A stretch of DNA of 12,351 nt from an uncultured Bacteroides sp. (GTDB lineage: Bacteria > Bacteroidota > Bacteroidia > Bacteroidales > Bacteroidaceae): contig NZ_CAJUHF010000071.1 in NCBI RefSeq assembly GCF_910585845.1, positions 1 through 12,351 on the forward strand. Direction: 5' to 3'. The notes under the pieces are model-generated. The model had not been told where the DNA came from, did no database searches, and worked only from the letters and a program-made list of their open reading frames with translations. The position numbers were made by a program, and so were the translations under genes. This document shows positions 1 to 5,282 of the stretch, in pieces; position 1 is the first letter of the stretch, and the number at the start of each line of letters is the position of its first letter.

Positions 1-33
1 GAACTTTAGCCACTCCAAAATTTCCGGATACAT
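1..33 (-). CDS. possible N-terminus of a divergent gene, cut by the window edge
   Basis: Reading leftward, an ATG at 33-31 opens a frame that stays open to the window edge and gives MYPEILEWLKF. It is preceded on its own strand by an A-rich stretch, as is common for Bacteroides starts. Only 11 residues are visible, so neither the family nor the reality of the gene can be judged; an 11-codon open frame easily arises by chance. If it is real, 34-227 is a divergent intergenic region and the 22-bp repeats in it would sit between two promoters. Confidence 0.25.
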   Translation of the reverse strand, partial: MYPEILEWLKF

Positions 34-56
34 ATTTTAATTCCGCCAACGGATAA

Positions 57-144
57 GAATATTCCTGCCTAATATGAAGAATATTCCTGTTTTATATAAA
101 AAATATTCTTGTCTTATATGCAGAATATTCCTGCCTTTCCTCTA
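57..144. repeat. four-unit 22-bp direct repeat array in the leader region
   Basis: Four copies of a unit beginning GAATATTCCTG start at 57, 79, 101 and 123, so the period is exactly 22 bp. The third copy varies slightly (AAATATTCTTG). Each unit starts with the 8-bp palindrome GAATATTC or a near copy. The first three then carry a TATAT-like segment about 16 bases into the unit. The spacing is about two helical turns, so proteins bound to successive units would lie on one face of the DNA. No coding potential is seen here. The array may be a set of operator sites for the LOG gene or for a divergent gene; the function is inference. Confidence 0.75.
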
Positions 145-197
145 AAGAAAAAATCATTTCTTTATCTTGCCAATGTAGAAAACTCGATTTTTCTATA

Positions 198-205
198 TAA
201 TTTTG
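198..205 (+). promoter_or_regulatory. candidate -7 promoter element for the LOG gene
   Basis: TAATTTTG matches the Bacteroides -7 consensus TAnnTTTG and lies 22 bases before the first ATG at 228. No convincing TTTG -33 element is present at the usual 19-21 nt spacing; the nearest TTG, at 167-169, is too far. The promoter may be activator-dependent, which would fit the upstream repeat array, or it may be spurious. Confidence 0.4.
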
Positions 206-227
206 TAGCCATTACGAATGTAAAAGT

Positions 228-827
228 ATGACATTCCCCATGAATAAGATAATCTCCGTCTGCGTATACTGTGCCTCAAGCACCAAGATCGACTCCGTCT
301 ATTTCGACGCCGCCCGCCAGCTGGGCACCCTGCTTGCCGAACGGCATATCCGCCTGATAAATGGAGCAGGAGGCATCGGCCTGATGGGTGCCACCGCCGA
401 CGCCGTGCTGGCAGCAGGCGGTCAGGTGACCGGCGTCATTCCCCGCTTCATGGTGGAGCAGGGCTGGCACCACGGCGGACTGACGGAACTGATCGAAGTG
501 GACGACATGCACAGCCGCAAACAGAAGATGGCCCGCCTGAGCGATGCCGTCATCGCCCTACCGGGAGGATGCGGCACACTGGAGGAACTGCTGGAAATCA
601 TCACCTGGAAACAGCTGGGACTCTACCTCAACCCCATCGTCATACTGAACGTGAACGGATACTTCACCCCCCTGCTCGACATGTTGCATCGCGCCATGGA
701 CGAAAACTTCATGCGGCAGCAACACGGCGCCATCTGGTCCGTGGCGCAGACCCCGCAGGAAGCCATCCGCCAGATATACCACACCCCCCTTTGGGACAGT
801 TCCGTACGTAAATTCGCCGCCATATGA
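228..827 (+). CDS. LOG-family protein (cytokinin riboside 5'-monophosphate phosphoribohydrolase-like)
   Basis: Members of the LOG/YvdD family (TIGR00730) hydrolyse nucleoside 5'-monophosphates, releasing the base and ribose 5-phosphate. In gut bacteria the true substrate is usually unknown; AMP or a modified adenine nucleotide is likely. The 199-residue length is normal. The Rossmann-like signature GAGGIGLMG lies at residues 46-54, the conserved MHSRK at 94-98, and the diagnostic PGGxGTxxE motif at 112-120 (here PGGCGTLEE), with the expected catalytic Arg and Glu. Most homologues that come to mind have an aromatic or Phe/Tyr residue where this protein has Cys115. The start could be the ATG at 228 or the one at 240 (MNKIIS); the latter fits the usual family N-terminus better, and neither has a Shine-Dalgarno site. 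The 3' end overlaps the next gene by 4 bases, suggesting translational coupling. The family is certain, the substrate is not. Confidence 0.92.
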   Translation: MTFPMNKIISVCVYCASSTKIDSVYFDAARQLGTLLAERHIRLINGAGGIGLMGATADAVLAAGGQVTGVIPRFMVEQGWHHGGLTELIEVDDMHSRKQKMARLSDAVIALPGGCGTLEELLEIITWKQLGLYLNPIVILNVNGYFTPLLDMLHRAMDENFMRQQHGAIWSVAQTPQEAIRQIYHTPLWDSSVRKFAAI

Positions 828-1552
828 GCACGCTCCTGATGATATGGACCGCCGGATTCGAAGGAATCCCCATCCCCTATTCCCCCCGGCAGGACGACGG
901 GATCACCCTGCTCCTGCTGTGCTGCTTCTTCGTGTCCGCCTACGTGCTCGCGCGCAGCCGGAAGTTCCTGGCGCAGCTTGTCAAAAACTTCATGCTCAAC
1001 CGCGAACGGACCAGCATCTTCGACACCACCACAGCCGCTGATATGCGCTACATGCTGCTGCTCGTCTTGCAGGCATGCGTGTTGACGGCCGTTTGCGCGT
1101 TCAACTATTTCATAGACACCCGCCCCGAACTGGGCGAATGTATTTCCCCTTACATTTTGCTCGGAATCTACCTGGTGGCATGCCTTTCCTATCTCTTCCT
1201 GAAATGGCTGGTTTATACCTTTCTGGGTTGGATATTTTTTGACTCCGTACGCACCGCTCTCTGGATGGAATCCTACTCCACGCTGCTTTATTATCTTGGA
1301 TTTACGCTCTTTCCGTTCGCTTTGTTCCTCGTTTATTTCGATTTAAGTCTCTTGGCAAGTGTGATAATAGGTTTATTTCTGGCGATTTTTACTAAAATAT
1401 TGATATTTTATAAGTGGGTAAAGCTTTTTTGCGGCAATTTATATGGCGTTTCGCTTTTAATTATGTACTTTTGTGCCCTTGAAATAGTGCCTTGTTGTCT
1501 CTTATACCAAGGGATATTGCAACTAAATGATTATTTGATAGTAAAATTTTAG
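824..1552 (+). CDS. DUF4271 domain-containing integral membrane protein
   Basis: This 242-residue polytopic membrane protein has about six hydrophobic segments, near residues 27-45, 77-97, 108-139, 153-172, 174-195 and 208-229, separated by short polar loops. It resembles the DUF4271 family, which in Bacteroidetes is regularly found next to the uroporphyrinogen-III synthase gene. The function of the family is unknown. The ATG lies in an ATGA overlap with the LOG gene, and the stop is followed after 4 bases by the TTG start of the next gene, so it is embedded in an operon. Its composition changes sharply: the first third is GC-rich with C/G third positions, and the last third is strongly AT-rich. 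The AT-rich end also contains a promoter-like sequence. The membrane topology is clear; the DUF assignment rests on recognition of sequence and context. Confidence 0.8.
   Translation: MSTLLMIWTAGFEGIPIPYSPRQDDGITLLLLCCFFVSAYVLARSRKFLAQLVKNFMLNRERTSIFDTTTAADMRYMLLLVLQACVLTAVCAFNYFIDTRPELGECISPYILLGIYLVACLSYLFLKWLVYTFLGWIFFDSVRTALWMESYSTLLYYLGFTLFPFALFLVYFDLSLLASVIIGLFLAIFTKILIFYKWVKLFCGNLYGVSLLIMYFCALEIVPCCLLYQGILQLNDYLIVKF
1442..1473 (+). promoter_or_regulatory. candidate internal promoter for the hemD-rnpA-yidD-tatD block
   Basis: TACTTTTG at 1466-1473 is a perfect TAnnTTTG -7 element. A TATG (3 of 4 matches to TTTG) ends at 1445, which leaves a 20-nt spacer, the optimum for the Bacteroides housekeeping sigma factor. 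The -7 box and its preceding G match the tyrS promoter at 3704-3711. It lies inside the AT-rich 3' end of the DUF4271 gene, about 84 bases before the hemD start, and would let the downstream genes be transcribed separately. It is inside coding sequence, so chance is possible. Confidence 0.4.
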
Positions 1553-1556
1553 GACG

Positions 1557-2309
1557 TTGAAAGTAAAAAAAGTACTAGTGTCGCAGCCGAAACCGGCATC
1601 AGAGAAATCTCCTTACTACGACATCGCAGAGAAGTACGGCGTAAAAATTGATTTTCGCCCGTTTATTAAGGTGGAAAGTGTATCTGCCAGGGAGTTCAGA
1701 CAACAGAAGATTTCTATTTTGGATTATACCGCAGTGATCTTCACATCGCGTCATGCCATCGATCACTTTTTCCATTTGTGTACAGAATTGCGTGTGACCA
1801 TACCGGAAACAATGAAATATTTCTGTGTGACAGAAGCCATCGCTCTCTATATACAGAAATACGTGCAATATCGTAAGCGTAAAATATTCTTTGGAAGCAC
1901 CGGGAAGTTTGAAGACCTGTTGCCCTCCATCACCAAGCATAAGACTGAGAAGTATCTGGTCCCGATGTCCGACGTGCACACCGATGACATCAAGAACCTT
2001 CTGGACAAGAGCAAGGTGCAGCATGTGGAAGCTGTCATGTATCGCACCGTAAGCAACGACTTCACCTCCGAGGAAGAGTTCGACTACGACATGCTGATAT
2101 TCTTTAGCCCGGCAGGAATCACTTCCCTGAAGAAGAACTTCCCCGATTTCCAGCAGAAGGATATCCAGATCGGAGCATTCGGAGCCACCACCGCACAGGC
2201 TGTGCGTGATGCCGGATTGCGTCTCGACCTGGAAGCGCCCACCGCACAGGCACCGTCTATGACGGCAGCGCTGGACATGTTTATCAAGGAAAATAATAAA
2301 GGAAAGTAG
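1557..2309 (+). CDS. hemD: uroporphyrinogen-III synthase family protein (HemD-like)
   Basis: HemD cyclises hydroxymethylbilane to uroporphyrinogen III in the cytoplasm during tetrapyrrole synthesis. The family (HEM4) is poorly conserved and is recognised mainly by its two alternating alpha/beta lobes. The 250-residue length is normal. Typical features include the N-terminal KKVLVSQPKP strand, a first-lobe AVIFTSRHAIDHFF segment near residues 60-73, and a second-lobe FFSPAGITSLKKNF segment near 184-197, where Ser/Pro-Ala-Gly mark the substrate cleft, followed by GAFGATTAQAV. The start is a TTG preceded by AGGA; no in-frame ATG occurs near it, and the conserved first strand begins right after it. 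A GTG at 1578 is the only close alternative and would remove part of that strand. Many Bacteroides lack a complete classical haem pathway, so the physiological role here is less certain than the family. Confidence 0.85.
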   Translation: MKVKKVLVSQPKPASEKSPYYDIAEKYGVKIDFRPFIKVESVSAREFRQQKISILDYTAVIFTSRHAIDHFFHLCTELRVTIPETMKYFCVTEAIALYIQKYVQYRKRKIFFGSTGKFEDLLPSITKHKTEKYLVPMSDVHTDDIKNLLDKSKVQHVEAVMYRTVSNDFTSEEEFDYDMLIFFSPAGITSLKKNFPDFQQKDIQIGAFGATTAQAVRDAGLRLDLEAPTAQAPSMTAALDMFIKENNKGK

Positions 2310-2319
2310 TATTTTTTTT

Positions 2320-2375
2320 AGTTACAAGTTACAAGTTACGAGTCATTTGTCACTCGTAACTTGTAACTTGTAACT
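2320..2375. repeat. perfect 24-bp inverted repeat (8-nt loop) upstream of rnpA
   Basis: Bases 2320-2343 and 2352-2375 are exact reverse complements, separated by the 8 bases CATTTGTC. Each arm is itself made of heptads (TACAAGT and TACGAGT on the left, ACTCGTA and ACTTGTA on the right). The U-tract lies before the hairpin on the + strand (2312-2319) rather than after it, so it does not look like an intrinsic terminator for hemD. In RNA it would form a very stable stem 47 bases before rnpA. Confidence 0.9.
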
Positions 2376-2418
2376 TGTAATTCGTAGCCTGTCACTCGTC
2401 ACTCGTAACTCGTAACTT
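2352..2418. repeat. 7-bp tandem repeat array, consensus ACTYGTA
   Basis: From 2352 the sequence runs in uninterrupted 7-base register for nine units (ACTCGTA, ACTTGTA three times, ATTCGTA, GCCTGTC, ACTCGTC, ACTCGTA twice), then ACTT. It ends about four bases before the rnpA ATG at 2423. The same heptad in inverse orientation makes up the left arm of the preceding inverted repeat. Arrays of this sort look like recurrent intergenic repeats of Bacteroides genomes. The function is unknown, but here they form the whole leader of rnpA, and no Shine-Dalgarno sequence is present. Confidence 0.85.
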
Positions 2419-2422
2419 TCTC

Positions 2423-2803
2423 ATGAACACACTGAGTAAGTCCGAAAGACTGGACAAGAAGAAAATCATCGAGAAAATGTTTGCCGGTGGTTCCCGCTCA
2501 TTTTCCGTTTTCCCCCTGCGCGTGGTGTACCTGCCGGTAGAGGGGTTGGAGACTTCTGCGTCCGTCTTGATCAGTGTATCGAAGCGTCACTTCAAGCGTG
2601 CGGTGAAGCGCAACCGCGTGAAGCGCCAGATACGTGAGGCATACCGGAAAAACAAACATGAACTGTTGCAAGTGCTGCAAGACAAAGAGCAGCAACTGGC
2701 TGTGGCCTTCATCTACCTTTCCGACCGGCTGGTCGCATCAGAAGAGATAGAAGAACGGATGAAGACGGCCTTGGCACGCATCAAAGAGCGGATTGCCGTA
2801 TGA
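2423..2803 (+). CDS. rnpA: ribonuclease P protein component
   Basis: The basic protein subunit of RNase P binds the catalytic RNA and helps recognise the 5' leader of precursor tRNAs. The 126-residue length is typical. The N-terminal LSKSERLDKKKIIEKMF helix region and the RNR signature (AVKRNRVKRQIREAYR, with R63-N64-R65) that lines the RNA-binding cleft are both present. The protein is Lys/Arg-rich, as expected. The 3' end overlaps yidD by ATGA, the conserved rnpA-yidD pairing. rpmH, which precedes rnpA in many phyla, is absent; a HemD-like gene and a repeat-filled leader lie upstream instead. The ATG follows the heptad array directly. Confidence 0.96.
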   Translation: MNTLSKSERLDKKKIIEKMFAGGSRSFSVFPLRVVYLPVEGLETSASVLISVSKRHFKRAVKRNRVKRQIREAYRKNKHELLQVLQDKEQQLAVAFIYLSDRLVASEEIEERMKTALARIKERIAV

Positions 2804-3021
2804 AAAAACTACTTGCCCGCCTGCTGCTGTTTCCCATCTATTTCTATCAGAAGTGCATCTCGCCCCTCACTCCGCCCTCATGCCGTTTCACCCCGACCTG
2901 TTCGCAATACGCTGTAGAGGCGATAAAGAAACACGGACCCTTCAGAGGACTCTATCTGGCTGTCAGACGCTTACTGCGCTGCCACCCCTGGGGAGGCTCC
3001 GGCTATGACCCCGTGCCATGA
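2800..3021 (+). CDS. yidD: membrane protein insertion efficiency factor YidD
   Basis: YidD is a small membrane-associated protein that assists insertion of inner-membrane proteins, acting with the YidC insertase. At 73 residues it has the family's full signature: an amphipathic N-terminal helix with FPIYFYQKCISP, the CRFTPTCSQYA motif at residues 28-38, and the CHPWGGSGYDPVP ending at 61-73. The three conserved cysteines are all present (C28, C34, C61). It overlaps rnpA upstream and the TatD gene downstream by 4 bases each (ATGA), so the three genes are almost certainly co-translated. The yidC gene is not in this window. Confidence 0.95.
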   Translation: MKKLLARLLLFPIYFYQKCISPLTPPSCRFTPTCSQYAVEAIKKHGPFRGLYLAVRRLLRCHPWGGSGYDPVP

Positions 3022-3677
3022 CGATTCCTACCGATATACATACACATCGGCAGCCGCACGTAGCCGGCGAAGCCATTGTAAACTGTTTTCCCGAGACGTT
3101 CGACCCGCAGGCAGAAGGCTGGTACTCTGTGGGGATACATCCGTGGCACGCAGCCGTCTTCTCTTCTTCTCTATCTCCTCTTCCTTCGGCTCTCCCCTTC
3201 TCAGAGTTTGAACAAATGTTACACCATCCGCGCGTGTTGGCAGTAGGTGAAGCGGGTCTCGACAAACTGGCGGCGGCGCCTTTGTCATTACAGGTCACCA
3301 TTTTTGAGTCTCAGGCACTCCTGGCAGAAGAGTCGGGCAAACCACTCATCATCCACCTGGTGAAAGCCGTGGACGAACTTCTGAAACTGAAACGCCGTTT
3401 GCGTCCGGCCGTACCTTGGATCATCCACGGTTTTCGCGGGAAAGCAGCTTTGGCAGAAGAGTATCTCCGGCATGGGTTCCACCTCTCCTTCGGCGAACAC
3501 TATCAGGAAGCAGCCCTGCGCATGGTATCCCCTGAACGGTTATTTTTGGAGACAGACGAAGCCACCACACCCATCAGCCTGCTTTATGAACGGGCAGCGG
3601 AAGTGCGCGGCGTCTCTTCGGAAAAACTTGAGGAAACCATCCGTCGCAACGTAAGCGAAATCTTTTTTAAGCGATAA
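3018..3677 (+). CDS. TatD-family metal-dependent hydrolase (short form)
   Basis: TatD proteins are TIM-barrel metal-dependent hydrolases with DNase or related activity. The metal ligands can be followed through the protein: the HxH pair in TDIHTH (H8, H10), Glu78 in VGEAGLD, His113 in PLIIHLVKA, His137 in PWIIHGFRG and Asp180 in LETDEA. At 219 residues it is shorter than the usual ~260. The missing length lies mostly between the HxH motif and the GIHPWH motif, where barrel segments are compressed, and a low-complexity Ser/Pro/Leu stretch at residues 48-61 is encoded by a C/T-rich tract near 3155-3202. The terminal LETDEA departs from the canonical LETDAP. The start is fixed by the ATGA overlap with yidD. 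The family is secure; the substrate is unknown. Confidence 0.87.
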   Translation: MTIPTDIHTHRQPHVAGEAIVNCFPETFDPQAEGWYSVGIHPWHAAVFSSSLSPLPSALPFSEFEQMLHHPRVLAVGEAGLDKLAAAPLSLQVTIFESQALLAEESGKPLIIHLVKAVDELLKLKRRLRPAVPWIIHGFRGKAALAEEYLRHGFHLSFGEHYQEAALRMVSPERLFLETDEATTPISLLYERAAEVRGVSSEKLEETIRRNVSEIFFKR

Positions 3678-3711
3678 GAGTTGTATGTTCAGATAAAGAG
3701 TTGTACTTTTG
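3673..3711 (+). promoter_or_regulatory. tyrS promoter (-33 GTTG, 20-nt spacer, -7 TACTTTTG)
   Basis: The -7 box TACTTTTG at 3704-3711 matches TAnnTTTG exactly. The -33 box GTTG at 3680-3683 carries the TTG core, and the spacer is 20 nt. The sequence starts at the stop codon of the TatD gene. Transcription would begin near 3717 and give a leader of roughly 50 bases. Both boxes lie in two copies of a GATAA(A)GAGTTGTA sequence placed about 20 bases apart. Confidence 0.75.
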
Positions 3712-3712
3712 C

Positions 3713-3762
3713 AAGGATAAGGATAAAGTATATCAAATAGTTAAATAGTTAATCATAATCAT
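3713..3762. repeat. short tandem duplications making up the tyrS leader
   Basis: The leader holds three perfect tandem doublets: AAGGAT at 3713-3718 and 3719-3724, AAATAGTT at 3735-3742 and 3743-3750, and AATCAT at 3751-3756 and 3757-3762. They end 3 bases before the tyrS ATG at 3766. No T-box-like structure is seen. The doublets look like replication-slippage products, and the sequence is A-rich, as is usual before Bacteroides start codons. Confidence 0.7.
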
Positions 3763-3765
3763 TCG

Positions 3766-5058
3766 ATGAATTTTGTAGAAGAATTGAGATGGCGTGGCAT
3801 GCTCCACGATATGATGCCCGGTACGGAAGAACTTCTGGCCAAGGAGCAAGTGACTGCATACATCGGTTTCGACCCTACGGCGGACTCATTGCACATTGGA
3901 CACCTTTGCAGCGTAATGATACTGCGTCATTTCCAACGTTGTGGACACAAGCCGATGGCACTGATCGGTGGTGCTACGGGTATGATTGGCGACCCTTCTG
4001 GCAAGTCGGCAGAGCGTAATCTGCTTACGGAAGAGACTCTGCAACGCAACATGGCTGGCATGAAGAAGCAGTTGAGCAAGTTCCTGGATTTCGAATCCGA
4101 TGCTCCCAACCGTGCAGAACTGGTGAACAACTACGACTGGATGAAGAACTTCACCTTCCTTGATTTTGCCCGCGAAGTAGGCAAGCATATCACCGTGAAC
4201 TATATGATGGCGAAGGATTCCGTAAAGAAGCGCCTGAATGGTGAGGCTCGCGACGGTCTGTCGTTTACAGAGTTTACCTATCAGCTGCTGCAAGGCTACG
4301 ACTTCCTGCACCTGTACGAGACGAAAGGTTGCAAACTGCAAATGGGTGGTTCCGACCAGTGGGGAAACATCACCACAGGTGCCGAACTGGTTCGTCGTAC
4401 CAATGGCGGCGAAGTATTCGCGCTGACCTGTCCGCTGATTACGAAAGCCGATGGTGGCAAATTCGGAAAGACCGAATCTGGCAATATCTGGCTCGATCCC
4501 CGCTATACCTCTCCATATAAGTTCTATCAGTTCTGGCTGAACGTGAGCGATGCCGATGCGGCCCGATACATCAAGATATTCACCGCACTGTCGAGAGAAG
4601 AAATCGAAGCGCTCACGGCAGAGCATGAGGCTGCGCCGCACCTGCGTATCCTTCAGAAGCGTCTGGCCAAGGAAGTGACCATCATGGTTCACTCCGAGGA
4701 GGACTACAATGCAGCAGTGGATGCATCTAACATCTTGTTTGGCAATGCCACTTCCGATGCTCTGAAGAAGTTGGACGAAGATACGTTGTTGTCTGTATTC
4801 GAAGGGGTTCCCCAGTTTGAAGTATCCAAAGAGGCTATTGCCGGCGGTGTGAAGGCTGTAGACCTGTTCACTGAACAGGCGGCTATCTTTGCTTCCAAGG
4901 GCGAGATGCGTAAGTTGGTGCAGGGTGGTGGCGTTTCTCTTAACAAAGAGAAGCTGTCTGCTTTCGACCAGATGATCACCTCTGCCGATCTTTTGGACGA
5001 AAAATACCTGCTTGTGCAGCGTGGAAAGAAGAATTATTATCTGATTATTGCTAAATGA
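3766..5058 (+). CDS. tyrS: tyrosine--tRNA ligase
   Basis: This class I aminoacyl-tRNA synthetase charges tRNA-Tyr in the cytoplasm. The 430-residue length is normal for the bacterial TyrS. The Rossmann domain shows YIGFDPTADSLHIGHL with the HIGH motif at residues 43-46, the tyrosine-site region around GGSDQWGN (194-201), and the class-specific KMSKS equivalent KFGKT at 232-236. The C-terminal S4-like RNA-binding domain occupies roughly residues 360-430, including LVQGGGVSLNKEK. It has its own promoter and a terminator 50 bases after the stop, so it is probably monocistronic. A 399-codon frame on the opposite strand (3886-5085) is a shadow of this gene. Confidence 0.98.
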   Translation: MNFVEELRWRGMLHDMMPGTEELLAKEQVTAYIGFDPTADSLHIGHLCSVMILRHFQRCGHKPMALIGGATGMIGDPSGKSAERNLLTEETLQRNMAGMKKQLSKFLDFESDAPNRAELVNNYDWMKNFTFLDFAREVGKHITVNYMMAKDSVKKRLNGEARDGLSFTEFTYQLLQGYDFLHLYETKGCKLQMGGSDQWGNITTGAELVRRTNGGEVFALTCPLITKADGGKFGKTESGNIWLDPRYTSPYKFYQFWLNVSDADAARYIKIFTALSREEIEALTAEHEAAPHLRILQKRLAKEVTIMVHSEEDYNAAVDASNILFGNATSDALKKLDEDTLLSVFEGVPQFEVSKEAIAGGVKAVDLFTEQAAIFASKGEMRKLVQGGGVSLNKEKLSAFDQMITSADLLDEKYLLVQRGKKNYYLIIAK

Positions 5059-5084
5059 ACCACTGATTATTGCCAAATGACCCA
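5041..5084. repeat. 22-bp tandem duplication at the 3' end of tyrS
   Basis: The last 18 bases of tyrS with its stop and the next 4 bases (5041-5062) are repeated directly at 5063-5084, with 20 of 22 bases identical (CTGATTATTGCYAAATGA, then ACCA or CCCA). The period is not a multiple of three. The second copy therefore lies after the stop and does not change the protein. Confidence 0.85.
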
Positions 5085-5095
5085 CTAATTAGTGG
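5082..5095. repeat. 14-bp perfect palindrome after tyrS
   Basis: CCACTAATTAGTGG is self-complementary over its whole length. It directly follows and slightly overlaps the tyrS tail duplication and precedes the terminator by 13 bases. It could be a protein-binding site or a small mRNA 3'-end structure; no evidence distinguishes these. Confidence 0.6.
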
Positions 5096-5108
5096 CAGAT
5101 ACGAAAAA

Positions 5109-5140
5109 AAGCCCCGAAATATTTGGATATTTCGGGGCTT
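5109..5140 (+). terminator. intrinsic terminator of tyrS
   Basis: A 14-bp perfect stem (5109-5122 with 5127-5140), GC-rich at its base (AAGCCCCGAAATAT), closes a TTGG loop and is followed by ACTTTTATCTTT. The left flank is seven A residues, which on the - strand gives a U-tract, so it may also stop leftward transcription. The loop and tail double as the tRNA-Gln promoter. Confidence 0.85.
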
Positions 5141-5153
5141 ACTTTTATCTTTG
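5122..5153 (+). promoter_or_regulatory. tRNA-Gln promoter, perfect Bacteroides consensus
   Basis: The -33 box TTTG at 5122-5125 and the -7 box TATCTTTG at 5146-5153 (TAnnTTTG) are separated by exactly 20 nt. Transcription should start near 5158-5160, about 24 bases before the mature tRNA. The -33 box occupies the loop of the tyrS terminator and the spacer covers its descending arm, so the two elements share DNA. Confidence 0.85.
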
Positions 5154-5182
5154 CACCGCTTTTTAACAGAAAGCCTCATGTT

Positions 5183-5253
5183 TGGACTATGGTGTAATGG
5201 TAGCACAACAGGTTTTGGTTCTGTTTGTCCAAGTTCGAATCTTGGTAGTCCAA
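5183..5253 (+). tRNA. tRNA-Gln (anticodon UUG)
   Basis: All four arms fold. The acceptor pairs TGGACTA (5183-5189) with TAGTCCA (5246-5252). The D arm uses GTGT and GCAC around AATGGTA. The anticodon stem is ACAGG/TCTGT with loop TTTTGGT, giving anticodon TTG at 5215-5217. The T arm is CCAAG-TTCGAAT-CTTGG. The discriminator is A5253 and the CCA end is not encoded. The weak first pair U1-A72 is typical of glutamine tRNAs. A T-rich stretch follows at 5256-5261. Confidence 0.96.
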
Positions 5254-5282
5254 CCTTTTTTATATTTAAATTAAACAACAAG

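Noticed and set aside
57..144. Plasmid-type iteron origin
   Set aside because: The period fits, but there is no replication initiator gene and the surrounding genes are chromosomal housekeeping genes.
1599..2024. 141-codon open frame antisense to hemD
   Set aside because: It is a shadow of the HemD-like gene without a recognisable product or promoter.
2320..2375. Intrinsic terminator after hemD
   Set aside because: The T-run precedes the hairpin instead of following it, and the stem is built from an AT-rich heptad repeat.
2352..2418. CRISPR-like array
   Set aside because: The repeat unit is 7 bp and contiguous, with no spacers and no cas genes.
3886..5085. 399-codon open frame antisense to tyrS
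   Set aside because: It lies fully opposite a certain tyrS gene, its protein has no recognisable domain, and long antisense frames are common over genes with this codon usage.
5234..5253. Phage-type attachment site at the tRNA 3' end
   Set aside because: No second copy of the tRNA end and no integrase gene were seen between 5320 and 12351.
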